This document shows positions 1-5,724 of a stretch of 10,702 bases of DNA, piece by piece. The notes below the pieces were generated by a model. That model was not told the DNA's origin. It searched no databases and saw only the letters and a program-made list of their open reading frames with translations. Position 1 is the first letter of the stretch. Each line of letters begins with the position of its first letter. The DNA is from Gammaproteobacteria bacterium (GTDB taxonomy: Bacteria; Pseudomonadota; Gammaproteobacteria; Chromatiales; Chromatiaceae). The stretch spans positions 1 to 10,702 of the forward strand of contig DAOUQU010000030.1 of NCBI GenBank assembly GCA_030625445.1. The letters are read 5' to 3'. The translations under genes were made by a program, and so were the position numbers.

Positions 1-908
1 AGAAATTGTGTATAGGGGATGTAGTGTGAACCGTCACAGGAAAAATTCAACCCGACAATTCCATTGAAAATATTGATCGAGCCGGCGCGCAGATAAATGG
101 TGTCGTCAGCAAAGCGCAGATGTTTGAATGTATCCAGGATAGGGGCAATGGCATTCTTTGGAATAACTGCTTTGTGTGGATAGTCACGATGCGGGTAGGT
201 AAGGCAGATGTCCGGGTCTACCAGGGCGTCATAATCAAGCAGACGGTAGCAGTAGGGATCATCAATATGCCAGATGGTAGCGCGGTTTGAAGAGAAGTGA
301 ATTTTGCCGTGAAAGACGCCGCTTTCACACATCAACTCTTCGATGACGGGCAGGATTTCATCGATGTGACGGTCAAGCCGGCTCTCCACGCGATGCTGCT
401 TGAAGAGCTGTCCGCGTATTGCCGGATCGCCTTTCAGTTGCTGCCACTTGTTGGGTTCCTCGTAAACATCGAGCGTTAGCGGCAGATCCCTTAAATCGAC
501 ATCCGCTCCCAGAAAACCGAGCAGTTCTTCCTCTTTTTGAACGGGTTGAATTGCTGTAATTGACGGACGTTTAATGCGCTGACTGATGTATGTCTCTGAC
601 AGGGTCATCTCCTGAATAGCAGGGTAAGGCGACATATAGGGGCGTGCAGAGCGGTCACGTCCGAAATCCCTGCCGATCAGACCTTCATCCAGCGCCGCAT
701 TGTCACTGATCTGTATCCCGTCCGGTTTCATGGCGTAGAGATATTTGACATAGGGCAGGGTGCTGAGGGCAGCGAGCAGGGCTTGATCCAGGCGTTCCTT
801 GTCATCCCATTTAGCGCTGATTTCACGGCCAATACGCTGCATCGGATCAATCAGCATGTTGCGCAGGGATGCGCGCTGAATTTCGATGTTGTGCTTCAAT
901 GGATCCAT
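1..908 (-). CDS. PDC/Cache-type sensor domain protein, soluble, 3' end cut by window edge
   Basis: The open frame runs 302 codons from ATG at 908 to the window edge with no stop, so the C-terminus is missing. Residues about 15-145 read like a PDC (Cache) ligand-binding fold: a helical start, YVKYLYAMKPDGIQISDN, then GRDRSARPYM, an ETYISQRIKRPSI strand pair, and a GFLGADVDLRDLP ending. These match the usual Cache order of DG-x-S, R-x-Y and a closing V-x-D-x-D/L strand. Cache domains normally sit outside the membrane between two membrane helices. Here I see no signal peptide and no hydrophobic segment in the visible part, so the protein looks cytosolic. Residues about 150-302 are not a domain I recognise, and no histidine kinase, GGDEF or methyl-accepting region is visible. 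The ATG shares one base with the stop of the DUF1820 gene upstream (TAATG), which implies translational coupling. The ligand and output are unknown. Confidence 0.8.
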   Translation of the reverse strand, partial: MDPLKHNIEIQRASLRNMLIDPMQRIGREISAKWDDKERLDQALLAALSTLPYVKYLYAMKPDGIQISDNAALDEGLIGRDFGRDRSARPYMSPYPAIQEMTLSETYISQRIKRPSITAIQPVQKEEELLGFLGADVDLRDLPLTLDVYEEPNKWQQLKGDPAIRGQLFKQHRVESRLDRHIDEILPVIEELMCESGVFHGKIHFSSNRATIWHIDDPYCYRLLDYDALVDPDICLTYPHRDYPHKAVIPKNAIAPILDTFKHLRFADDTIYLRAGSINIFNGIVGLNFSCDGSHYIPYTQF

Positions 909-1237
909 TATTCAGGTTTTCCGGCATCCACGAAGTTTGATGGAAAAGGAGTCACCGTGGAGCCTGCAGTGGCATCGCTGATTTTAGCAGTCCCCTCTTT
1001 TGTGACCTCATCGATGCGAATCAGTGAGTGAAATGGAATGTGTGTAACGGAAACCCCGGCGAACTCCTGTTTGAGCTTCTCCTCGGAGGGATCCACAACA
1101 ACTGAAGAGCGTTCGCCAAACACGATTCCCGAGATCTCGATAAGCCCCGGAAGATAGCCATGGTTCACATCAGTGGCGTAGAGTTCATATACCTTTGATT
1201 GATTCAGGAATGTAACGCGGTAAATTTTCTTTTTCAT
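908..1237 (-). CDS. DUF1820 family protein
   Basis: This encodes 109 residues and closely resembles the small DUF1820 proteins of Pseudomonas and relatives. Family-like segments are IYRVTFLNQSKVYELYA near the start, FGERSSVVVDPSEEKLKQEF in the middle, and HSLIRIDEVTKEGTAKISD towards the end, followed by a proline-rich, poorly conserved tail. There is no signal peptide, no membrane helix and no obvious catalytic motif. The family has no established function that I know of. It is probably a small cytosolic all-beta or alpha/beta protein (inference). It is the first gene of a two-gene unit, since its TAA overlaps the ATG of the downstream Cache-type gene by one base. Its own Shine-Dalgarno is poor: the nearest GAGG lies about 13 bases before the ATG. 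The gene is divergent from hisI, with 91 bases between the two chosen starts. Confidence 0.88.
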   Translation of the reverse strand: MKKKIYRVTFLNQSKVYELYATDVNHGYLPGLIEISGIVFGERSSVVVDPSEEKLKQEFAGVSVTHIPFHSLIRIDEVTKEGTAKISDATAGSTVTPFPSNFVDAGKPE

Positions 1238-1276
1238 AATGAGTATTTTACCTCAGCTGTATGAATCCGGCGTTAC

Positions 1277-1305
1277 AATATGTTCTGCACCCTGCCGTGC
1301 TTCAA
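1277..1305 (-). promoter_or_regulatory. Candidate sigma70 promoter for the DUF1820/Cache pair
   Basis: Read on the minus strand, TTGAAG (1305-1300) is followed after 17 bases by CATATT (1282-1277), leaving a leader of roughly 33 bases before the DUF1820 ATG at 1237. The -35 is a fair match, the -10 is weak and the spacing is ideal. It lies in the divergent gap shared with hisI, for which I could not find a convincing plus-strand promoter. Confidence 0.3.
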
Positions 1306-1314
1306 CGAACTTAC

Positions 1315-1356
1315 TGAGAAATCACAAAATGAGAAATTTCAAAAACCATGAGAAAT
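1315..1356 (+). repeat. Three TGAGAAAT direct repeats at the hisI start
   Basis: TGAGAAAT occurs at 1315-1322, 1330-1337 and 1349-1356. The first and third copies extend to TGAGAAATCACA. The second overlaps the chosen hisI start codon (ATG 1329-1331). The repeats could be a short duplicated leader or merely A-rich start-region sequence. If the true hisI start is further downstream, all three would lie in the untranslated leader. Confidence 0.45.
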
Positions 1357-1763
1357 CACACAAAGGCGAGGCTCGCCTGCTGGACGATGCGCTTGAGAGC
1401 CTCAAATACAATGAGGACGGGCTGATTCCGGCGATTGCACAGCAGTATGAGGGTGGCGAGGTGCTGATGATGGCATGGATGAACCGCGCATCCATCGAAG
1501 AGACGTTGCAAACAGGGCGAGTCTGCTACTGGTCGCGTTCTCGCCAGGCCTACTGGCGTAAAGGTGAGTCGTCAGGACAGGTGCAGCATCTCAAATCAAT
1601 GGCGTTTGACTGCGATGGCGACACCATCCTGCTGAAAGTCGATCAAACGGGGCCGGCCTGCCACACAGGAAGGCGAAGCTGCTTTTTTCACCGTGTGGAT
1701 GAAGGACGGGTGGTGATTGACAGCGATCCAATCATTGATCCGGACAGTCTCTACAGCAGGTGA
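1329..1763 (+). CDS. hisI: Phosphoribosyl-AMP cyclohydrolase
   Basis: HisI opens the purine ring of 1-(5-phosphoribosyl)-AMP, the third step of histidine biosynthesis, in the cytosol. From ATG 1329 the product is 144 residues. Family motifs are clear: VLMMAWMN (about 45-52), YWSRSRQAYWRKGESSG (about 67-83), the magnesium-binding Asp cluster FDCDGD (93-98), and the zinc-binding GPACHTGRRSCFF (108-120), with Cys95, Cys111 and Cys118 as likely ligands. It is the stand-alone form, not a HisIE fusion, and no other his gene is visible here. An earlier ATG at 1239 keeps the frame open but would add 30 residues unlike the family and would crowd the divergent DUF1820 start, so I prefer 1329, preceded by GAGAAA at 1316-1321. 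Even this start leaves about 17 non-conserved residues. gloB follows six bases after the stop. Confidence 0.93.
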   Translation: MRNFKNHEKSHKGEARLLDDALESLKYNEDGLIPAIAQQYEGGEVLMMAWMNRASIEETLQTGRVCYWSRSRQAYWRKGESSGQVQHLKSMAFDCDGDTILLKVDQTGPACHTGRRSCFFHRVDEGRVVIDSDPIIDPDSLYSR

Positions 1764-1769
1764 GCGGTG

Positions 1770-2546
1770 ATGAAGATTGATCCCATTGCAGCATTTGATG
1801 ATAACTATATCTGGTGTCTCAGCAGTGCAGGCGGCAACTCCGCGGTTGTTGTTGACCCCGGGGACGCTACACCGGTTCTTTTCCATCTGAAGAAGCATGA
1901 TCTAAAACTCTCGGCAATCCTGATCACGCACAAACATTGGGATCATATTGGCGGGATTCAGCAGTTGACCGGGAACTACCCCGGAATCCCTGTCTATGGT
2001 CCGCGCAACGAAATCATCGAGGGAGTGACGGTAGAGGTCGGTGAGGGTGAGGGCATTGAACTACTGGGAGTCGATGCTGTACTTGATGTTCTGGATGTTC
2101 CAGGGCATACGGAGGGGCATATCGCCTATCTGGGAAAAGGCGTGCTGTTTTGCGGCGACACCCTGTTTGCCGGAGGCTGCGGACGGGTGTTTAGCGGTAC
2201 CCATGCACAACTGTATGCCTCACTGCAGAAGATTGCCTCTCTTTCGCTTGCTACCAGGCTTTACTGCGCCCATGAATATACACTGGACAATCTTGGTTTT
2301 GCGCAATGGGTCGAGCCGGAGAGCACAGCACTCAAGCAGAGAATTCAACGTGACAGGGCGAGTCGTGAAGCCGGGATGCCGACAGTGCCATCCACGTTAG
2401 AAGAGGAGTTGGCAACCAATCCTTTTTTGCGCTGCCATATACGGCAAGTGAAGGATGCCGCTGAGAAGTATGCGGGAACGGAGTTGTCAAACGGTGAGGC
2501 AGTCTTTACCGCTGTTCGCAACTGGAAGGACAGGGAATATGATTAG
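1770..2546 (+). CDS. gloB: Hydroxyacylglutathione hydrolase (glyoxalase II)
   Basis: This hydrolyses S-D-lactoylglutathione to D-lactate and glutathione, the second step of methylglyoxal removal. The 258 residues begin MKIDPIAAFDDNYIW, the usual GloB opening. The metallo-beta-lactamase metal site is complete: THKHWDHIGG (His54, His56, Asp58, His59), PGHTEGH (His113), GDTLFAGGCGR (Asp130) and CAHEYT (His168; most relatives have CGHEYT). The C-terminal HAGH domain, which binds the glutathione part, is present and includes NPFLR (217-221). A GTG at 1767 also opens the frame, but AGGTGAG at 1758-1764 is spaced properly for the ATG at 1770. The ribosome site overlaps the hisI stop, so the two genes are co-transcribed and probably coupled. 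No lactoylglutathione lyase gene (gloA) is visible. Confidence 0.95.
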   Translation: MKIDPIAAFDDNYIWCLSSAGGNSAVVVDPGDATPVLFHLKKHDLKLSAILITHKHWDHIGGIQQLTGNYPGIPVYGPRNEIIEGVTVEVGEGEGIELLGVDAVLDVLDVPGHTEGHIAYLGKGVLFCGDTLFAGGCGRVFSGTHAQLYASLQKIASLSLATRLYCAHEYTLDNLGFAQWVEPESTALKQRIQRDRASREAGMPTVPSTLEEELATNPFLRCHIRQVKDAAEKYAGTELSNGEAVFTAVRNWKDREYD

Positions 2547-2552
2547 AAAGAG

Positions 2553-2578
2553 AGGTTTTAAGTGTTAGGTTTTAAGTG
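2553..2578. repeat. Short tandem repeat, two copies of AGGTTTTAAGTG
   Basis: Two identical 12-base copies (2553-2564 and 2567-2578) are set 14 bases apart, six bases after the gloB stop and directly against the left end of the palindrome at 2579. The position suggests the tandem and the palindrome are parts of one inserted element, or that the tandem is its target. No coding role is likely. Confidence 0.65.
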
Positions 2579-2650
2579 CGTAGGGTGTCAATAAGCGGAG
2601 CGCATTGCACCAGAAAATGGTGGGATGCGCTCCGCTTATACCACCCTACG
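2579..2650. repeat. REP-like long imperfect palindrome between gloB and sodB
   Basis: The left arm (2579-2612) and right arm (2618-2650) pair almost throughout around a five-base loop, GAAAA. The paired blocks are CGTAGGGTG with CACCCTACG, ATAAGCGGAGCGCAT with ATGCGCTCCGCTTAT, and CACCA with TGGTG, interrupted by two small mismatched bulges. It fills most of the gap between the convergent gloB and sodB stops. The arm beginning GTAG recalls the tetranucleotide at the base of REP elements moved by RAYT (IS200-like) transposases; that link is inference. It has no T-run, so it is not a standard terminator, but it could stall or protect transcripts from both sides. Confidence 0.85.
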
Positions 2651-2677
2651 GGTCTGAAGAATTTGCCAACGCTGAGA

Positions 2678-3259
2678 TTAACCGCCGAAGTTGCTGGCGA
2701 CGAAGTCCCAGTTGATCAGTTTCCAGATCTCTTCCAGGTATTGCGGGCGTGCATTGCGGTAGTCGACGTAGTAGGCATGCTCCCATACGTCTACGGTCAG
2801 CAGGGCGGTTTTTCCATCGGTCATCGGAGAGCCTGCATTCGAGGTGTTGAAGATTTCGATGCTGCCGTCGCTGTTCTTGACCAGCCAGGTCCAGCCGGAG
2901 CCGAAGTTGGTTGCTGCAGATGTGGAGAATTGTTTTTTGAATTCGTCGAAGGATCCAAAGGTGCTGTTGATGGCTTCAGCCAATGCGCCTGAAGGCTCGC
3001 CGCCGCCATTGGGACTCAGGCCGTTCCAGTAAAAAGTGTGGTTCCACACCTGTGCGGCATTGTTGAAGATGCCGGCTGATGCGTTCATGATGATCTCTTC
3101 CAGCGGCTTGCCTTCAAATTCGGTGCCGGGAACCAGATTGTTCAGATTGGTGACGTAGGTTTGGTGATGCTTGCCATAGTGGTAGCCGATGGTCTCTTCT
3201 GAAATGACGGGCTCAAGGGCATTGTGTGCATAAGGCAGTGCGGGTAGTTCGTAAGTCAT
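2678..3259 (-). CDS. sodB: Superoxide dismutase, iron type
   Basis: This dismutates superoxide to oxygen and hydrogen peroxide in the cytosol. The 193 residues match the usual length of SodB. Metal ligands are His27 (in YHYGKHH), His74 (VWNHTFYWN), Asp157 and His161 (DVWEHAYYVDY). Gln70, just before the second ligand, together with the NFGSGWTWL segment, is the pattern of iron rather than manganese enzymes; some relatives are cambialistic. There is no signal peptide, so it is not periplasmic. The start ATG at 3259 is preceded by GAGAG. It is probably transcribed alone: a strong terminator lies upstream behind the Wzi-like gene, a possible promoter lies in the leader, and the REP-like palindrome follows the stop after 27 bases. 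Confidence 0.97.
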   Translation of the reverse strand: MTYELPALPYAHNALEPVISEETIGYHYGKHHQTYVTNLNNLVPGTEFEGKPLEEIIMNASAGIFNNAAQVWNHTFYWNGLSPNGGGEPSGALAEAINSTFGSFDEFKKQFSTSAATNFGSGWTWLVKNSDGSIEIFNTSNAGSPMTDGKTALLTVDVWEHAYYVDYRNARPQYLEEIWKLINWDFVASNFGG

Positions 3260-3301
3260 GATTCTCTCAGTGGGTTGATGGTTGTTAATTTAGAAGGTGT
3301 G

Positions 3302-3336
3302 ATTGTATTGTATGGCGGACGGAGAGTTACCGGAAA
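3302..3336 (-). promoter_or_regulatory. Candidate sodB promoter
   Basis: On the minus strand the sequence TACAATACAAT (3312-3302) gives two overlapping good -10 boxes. A weak -35, TTTCCG (3336-3331), lies 18 bases before the first. The leader to the sodB ATG would be about 40 bases. The -10 is convincing and the -35 is poor, which could mean activator dependence. Confidence 0.4.
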
Positions 3337-3356
3337 GTTTTTCGGGGATCTACCAG

Positions 3357-3387
3357 AAAAAAACAGGGCCGAATTTATTCGGCCCTG
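3357..3387 (-). terminator. Rho-independent terminator of the Wzi-like gene
   Basis: Read on the minus strand, CAGGGCCGAA (3387-3378) pairs perfectly with TTCGGCCCTG (3373-3364) around a four-base loop, and seven T follow directly (3363-3357). It starts about 30 bases after the stop of the Wzi-like gene and separates that transcript from sodB. Confidence 0.93.
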
Positions 3388-3417
3388 CAGAGTTGTCGAT
3401 CCAGTTGTTCTTTTGAT

Positions 3418-4956
3418 TTAGAAAGCAGCGGTTAGACTGGCGAATACGCCGCCGCCGGTGTCAGTGCTTCTATTCGGTCTACGATCACTGGTCAGAAAGC
3501 CGCCGACTTTGATGCGATAATTCTTGGCAATCGATGTCTCCATCGAAACTCCCAGCAATGACAATTTCCTCCCGATGGGTGCGATTGTGTTAAATCCCGT
3601 TTCATCCTTGTTCAGGTCGGCATACTTGAACCAAGCCTTCCAGAACATGCCGTTGTCCTGGTCAAGCATTGCCGCGACACTGATCATGCTGCTGTCCGAG
3701 TCGATAGAGTGTCCCATGACATCGTTCTGGTAGCGGTAGCCGCTACGGTAGACATGGTGGTTGTAGGCGATATTGAATGTCTCATTGAATTCCGGATTGA
3801 GGATATCATCGAAAGCCGATACGGTATTGGAATACTCCAGGTAGAAGCGGTAGGAGCCCTTGAACTTGTCATAGTATCCCCAGGTCTCGGCGCCCGCCTG
3901 GTAGAGAAATTTGGCAGGAAGATAGCTGAATTCATCTTCACCGATCATCTGGCCGTAGACTGCAAAGGGCGCATTCTGCATAAAGGGAGAGCGCCACCTG
4001 ACGTCAAAACCGGCCAGCGAATTTCCTACCGTGTTTTTATCTTCACCCGATACGTTGAAAAAGACATCGAAAAAATCACTCAGTGAACTCGGCTGTCCAT
4101 CGCCTCCCCACTGGGAATTTCTGGTGAGGCCAAACTCAACAGTCTCCCACGGCTTGAAGGTAAAACGCATGCCGAACAAGTAGGCATCGGGGACGAAGCG
4201 CTCGCTCTCGAGCTGGCCATGAAACATGGTGAGACTCCAGGGGCCTATCCACGAGAGCCAGGGGGTTTCGAAAGGTCTTGAACTCTGGCGTTGCAGGCTG
4301 ACGCCGGGGAGTGCCCTTGCATTGTTCGACATGATCAGTGAGCCGTCCCAGCCGGGGCCCCACCAGCGTGTTTGTGCGCCGGGAGTGATGACCCAGTTGC
4401 CGAGTGGTACAGAGAGATAGGATTCGTCGAAGCGAAACTCATTAGTTTCTCCCATATATGCGGGGATAAATTCGCGAAGCTTATATCTCTCATCATCGGA
4501 ATAGATGCCCCACAGCTTCAGTCGTCCGGTAGCATATTTTCCCGTATAGGTGCCATCGACATAGCCGTTGACTTTATCGCGCGGTCCGTCGTCGAATCCT
4601 CTGATCGGATCGGTTTCCGTTGTTCCCGAGATATTGACTTTGATCGGAGAGAGGCCGATCTCCAGGCCTGATTTGAGTAGTTCCCGGGAGTCGAGGTAGA
4701 GAGCGCCCAGGTGTGGAGAGAGGCGATCGGGATCAATAGCATGGGTCGGCATGCTGGTGTAGACATCAACCGTATTCAGCGGCCAGGTCGTCAGCGGCGC
4801 CTTGATGAGGTTGTTGTCCCCCAGGAATTGCATGCGATGGCGCATACGGGCATCGCCGGTGTCGATCCAGGATCCGGAGTCCCAGTAGTCGGCTTCTGCA
4901 ATGGTGGTGGTGGAGACAAGCAGGATGGTCAGGAGTTGCGTGATTCGCCTTGACAT
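3418..4956 (-). CDS. Wzi-like capsule assembly outer-membrane beta-barrel protein
   Basis: The 512 residues begin with a signal peptide (MSRRITQLLTILLVSTTTIAEA, likely cut after AEA near residue 22), followed by a mature chain rich in alternating aromatic and polar strands and ending in Phe, as expected of an outer-membrane barrel. The block RWWGPGWDGSLIMSNNAR and the downstream Pro-Gly-Val-Ser stretch fit the Cap_assemb_Wzi family, whose E. coli member is a lectin-like barrel that helps anchor capsule polysaccharide at the surface. No wza, wzc or polymer-synthesis gene is near, so its substrate here is unknown; it may serve an exopolysaccharide or another glycan. AAGGG (4970-4966) lies nine bases before the ATG. 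It has its own strong promoter and its own terminator, so it is monocistronic. An unrelated porin-like barrel is possible but less likely. Confidence 0.8.
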   Translation of the reverse strand: MSRRITQLLTILLVSTTTIAEADYWDSGSWIDTGDARMRHRMQFLGDNNLIKAPLTTWPLNTVDVYTSMPTHAIDPDRLSPHLGALYLDSRELLKSGLEIGLSPIKVNISGTTETDPIRGFDDGPRDKVNGYVDGTYTGKYATGRLKLWGIYSDDERYKLREFIPAYMGETNEFRFDESYLSVPLGNWVITPGAQTRWWGPGWDGSLIMSNNARALPGVSLQRQSSRPFETPWLSWIGPWSLTMFHGQLESERFVPDAYLFGMRFTFKPWETVEFGLTRNSQWGGDGQPSSLSDFFDVFFNVSGEDKNTVGNSLAGFDVRWRSPFMQNAPFAVYGQMIGEDEFSYLPAKFLYQAGAETWGYYDKFKGSYRFYLEYSNTVSAFDDILNPEFNETFNIAYNHHVYRSGYRYQNDVMGHSIDSDSSMISVAAMLDQDNGMFWKAWFKYADLNKDETGFNTIAPIGRKLSLLGVSMETSIAKNYRIKVGGFLTSDRRPNRSTDTGGGVFASLTAAF

Positions 4957-5000
4957 TGGCTGATACCCTTAGACTGATAAAAAATTATAATTTATGCGTA

Positions 5001-5029
5001 ATTATAAACACATATGGGATATTGTTCAA
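5001..5029 (-). promoter_or_regulatory. Strong sigma70 promoter of the Wzi-like gene
   Basis: On the minus strand TTGAAC (5029-5024) is followed after exactly 17 bases by a perfect TATAAT (5006-5001). The region is very AT-rich compared with the flanking genes, and a second TATAAT lies just downstream (4989-4984). The leader would be about 40 bases to the ATG at 4956. Confidence 0.8.
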
Positions 5030-5036
5030 TATATCC
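5017..5036. promoter_or_regulatory. Operator-like dyad over the -35 of the Wzi-like promoter
   Basis: GGATATTG (5017-5024) and CAATATATCC (5027-5036) form an inverted repeat with a two-base insertion in one arm, centred on the -35 box. The placement would suit a repressor that blocks polymerase. AT-rich DNA makes chance dyads common, so this is tentative. Confidence 0.3.
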
Positions 5037-5054
5037 GTGAAAAATATCCGGCTG

Positions 5055-5324
5055 TTATTCAGCTTCACAAAATCGGTCGTTGATGAGGGCTTCGAGGGCA
5101 TCCAGCGCCGCCATGTCATCAACTCCCTGCGCCTGAAGTGTAATCACGCTCTCTTTTCCTGCGGCCAGCATCATAACCCCCATGATACTTTTTCCGTTGA
5201 CGCGCTGGCCCTCTTTTTCAATATGGATTTCGCTTTGATAGCCGCTGGCTGTCGCCACGAGTTTGGCGGCGGCGCGGGCATGCAGGCCAAGTTTATTGAT
5301 GATAGTGATCTGTTTTTCAATCAT
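5055..5324 (-). CDS. ptsH: HPr phosphocarrier protein
   Basis: HPr passes phosphate from enzyme I to EIIA proteins. The 89 residues carry the active His15 with Arg17 in KLGLHARAAAKL and the regulatory Ser46 in RVNGKSIMGVMMLAAG. The intact Ser46 context is that of HPr proteins phosphorylated by HPr kinase, and differs from enteric NPr. The Pro after Arg17 in enteric HPr is Ala here, as in many proteobacterial regulatory-PTS HPr proteins. A much longer open frame continues upstream, but the ATG at 5324 gives the exact family start. The first eight bases overlap the end of the EIIA gene, so the two are coupled. Neither enzyme I nor HPr kinase is in the window. The next gene downstream has its own promoter. 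Confidence 0.95.
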   Translation of the reverse strand: MIEKQITIINKLGLHARAAAKLVATASGYQSEIHIEKEGQRVNGKSIMGVMMLAAGKESVITLQAQGVDDMAALDALEALINDRFCEAE

Positions 5325-5721
5325 GGCGTATCTCTGACTCGATGATGCTTTTTCTTCCACCAGTGACGGCAGCATCTGCAACGGCTTGGTGGGATTGCCC
5401 GCAGTAATTGATAGCACGCAGCAGCATCGGCAGGTTGAGGCCAAAGACGAGACTGCTGTTGAAAGCGATTGAGTGAAGCTGCTCGGCGATGTTTCCCGGT
5501 GTTGAACCTTTGCAATCGCTGAGAATGACGACTCCCTCGTGCTGATCCAGCTGTTTGAGCAGCAGCAGGCCTTCGTCAATAATGATCTCCTGCTCCGCAG
5601 TGGGCGGAATGTCAAGAATTTTCAGAAATTCCGGCGATGTGCCGAGAATGTGAGCAACCACCTGCAGCAATGCATTTCCCAGCGGGGCGTGTGTCACTAC
5701 AAGAAGACCGCTGCTGCTCAT
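5317..5721 (-). CDS. PTS EIIA component, mannose family
   Basis: The 134 residues match the stand-alone EIIA-Man fold. The phosphorylated histidine is His11 in LVVTHAPLGNALL. The segment LSDCKGSTPGNIAEQL corresponds to the family's D-x-x-G-x-T/S-P-x-N-x-A motif, and GLNLPMLLRAINY follows. It has no EIIB domain and no EIIB, EIIC or EIID gene nearby, so it probably acts as a regulatory phosphate sink rather than in sugar uptake (inference from known rapZ-linked PTS clusters in beta- and gammaproteobacteria). It starts three bases after the rapZ stop, with GGGAGAG in the end of rapZ as its ribosome site, and its last bases overlap the HPr start. Confidence 0.9.
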   Translation of the reverse strand: MSSSGLLVVTHAPLGNALLQVVAHILGTSPEFLKILDIPPTAEQEIIIDEGLLLLKQLDQHEGVVILSDCKGSTPGNIAEQLHSIAFNSSLVFGLNLPMLLRAINYCGQSHQAVADAAVTGGRKSIIESEIRHD

Positions 5722-5724
5722 GGA

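Noticed and set aside
1240..1290. Plus-strand hisI promoter using TACAAT at 1274-1279
   Set aside because: No acceptable -35 lies 16-18 bases upstream, and the nearest candidate is 21 bases away.
1239..1328. Upstream ATG extension of hisI from 1239
   Set aside because: It adds 30 residues unlike HisI, lacks a ribosome site, and would start two bases from the divergent DUF1820 start.
1596..1898. Minus-strand open frame across the hisI/gloB junction
   Set aside because: It is antisense to the catalytic motifs of two certain genes and has no family likeness.
2576..2992. Plus-strand open frame covering the palindrome and part of sodB
   Set aside because: It starts inside the repeat and is antisense to a certain gene; its translation resembles no family.
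5325..5615. Long N-terminal extension of HPr on the minus strand
   Set aside because: It reads through the EIIA gene in another frame and is low-complexity and Ser/Arg-rich. The family start is at 5324.
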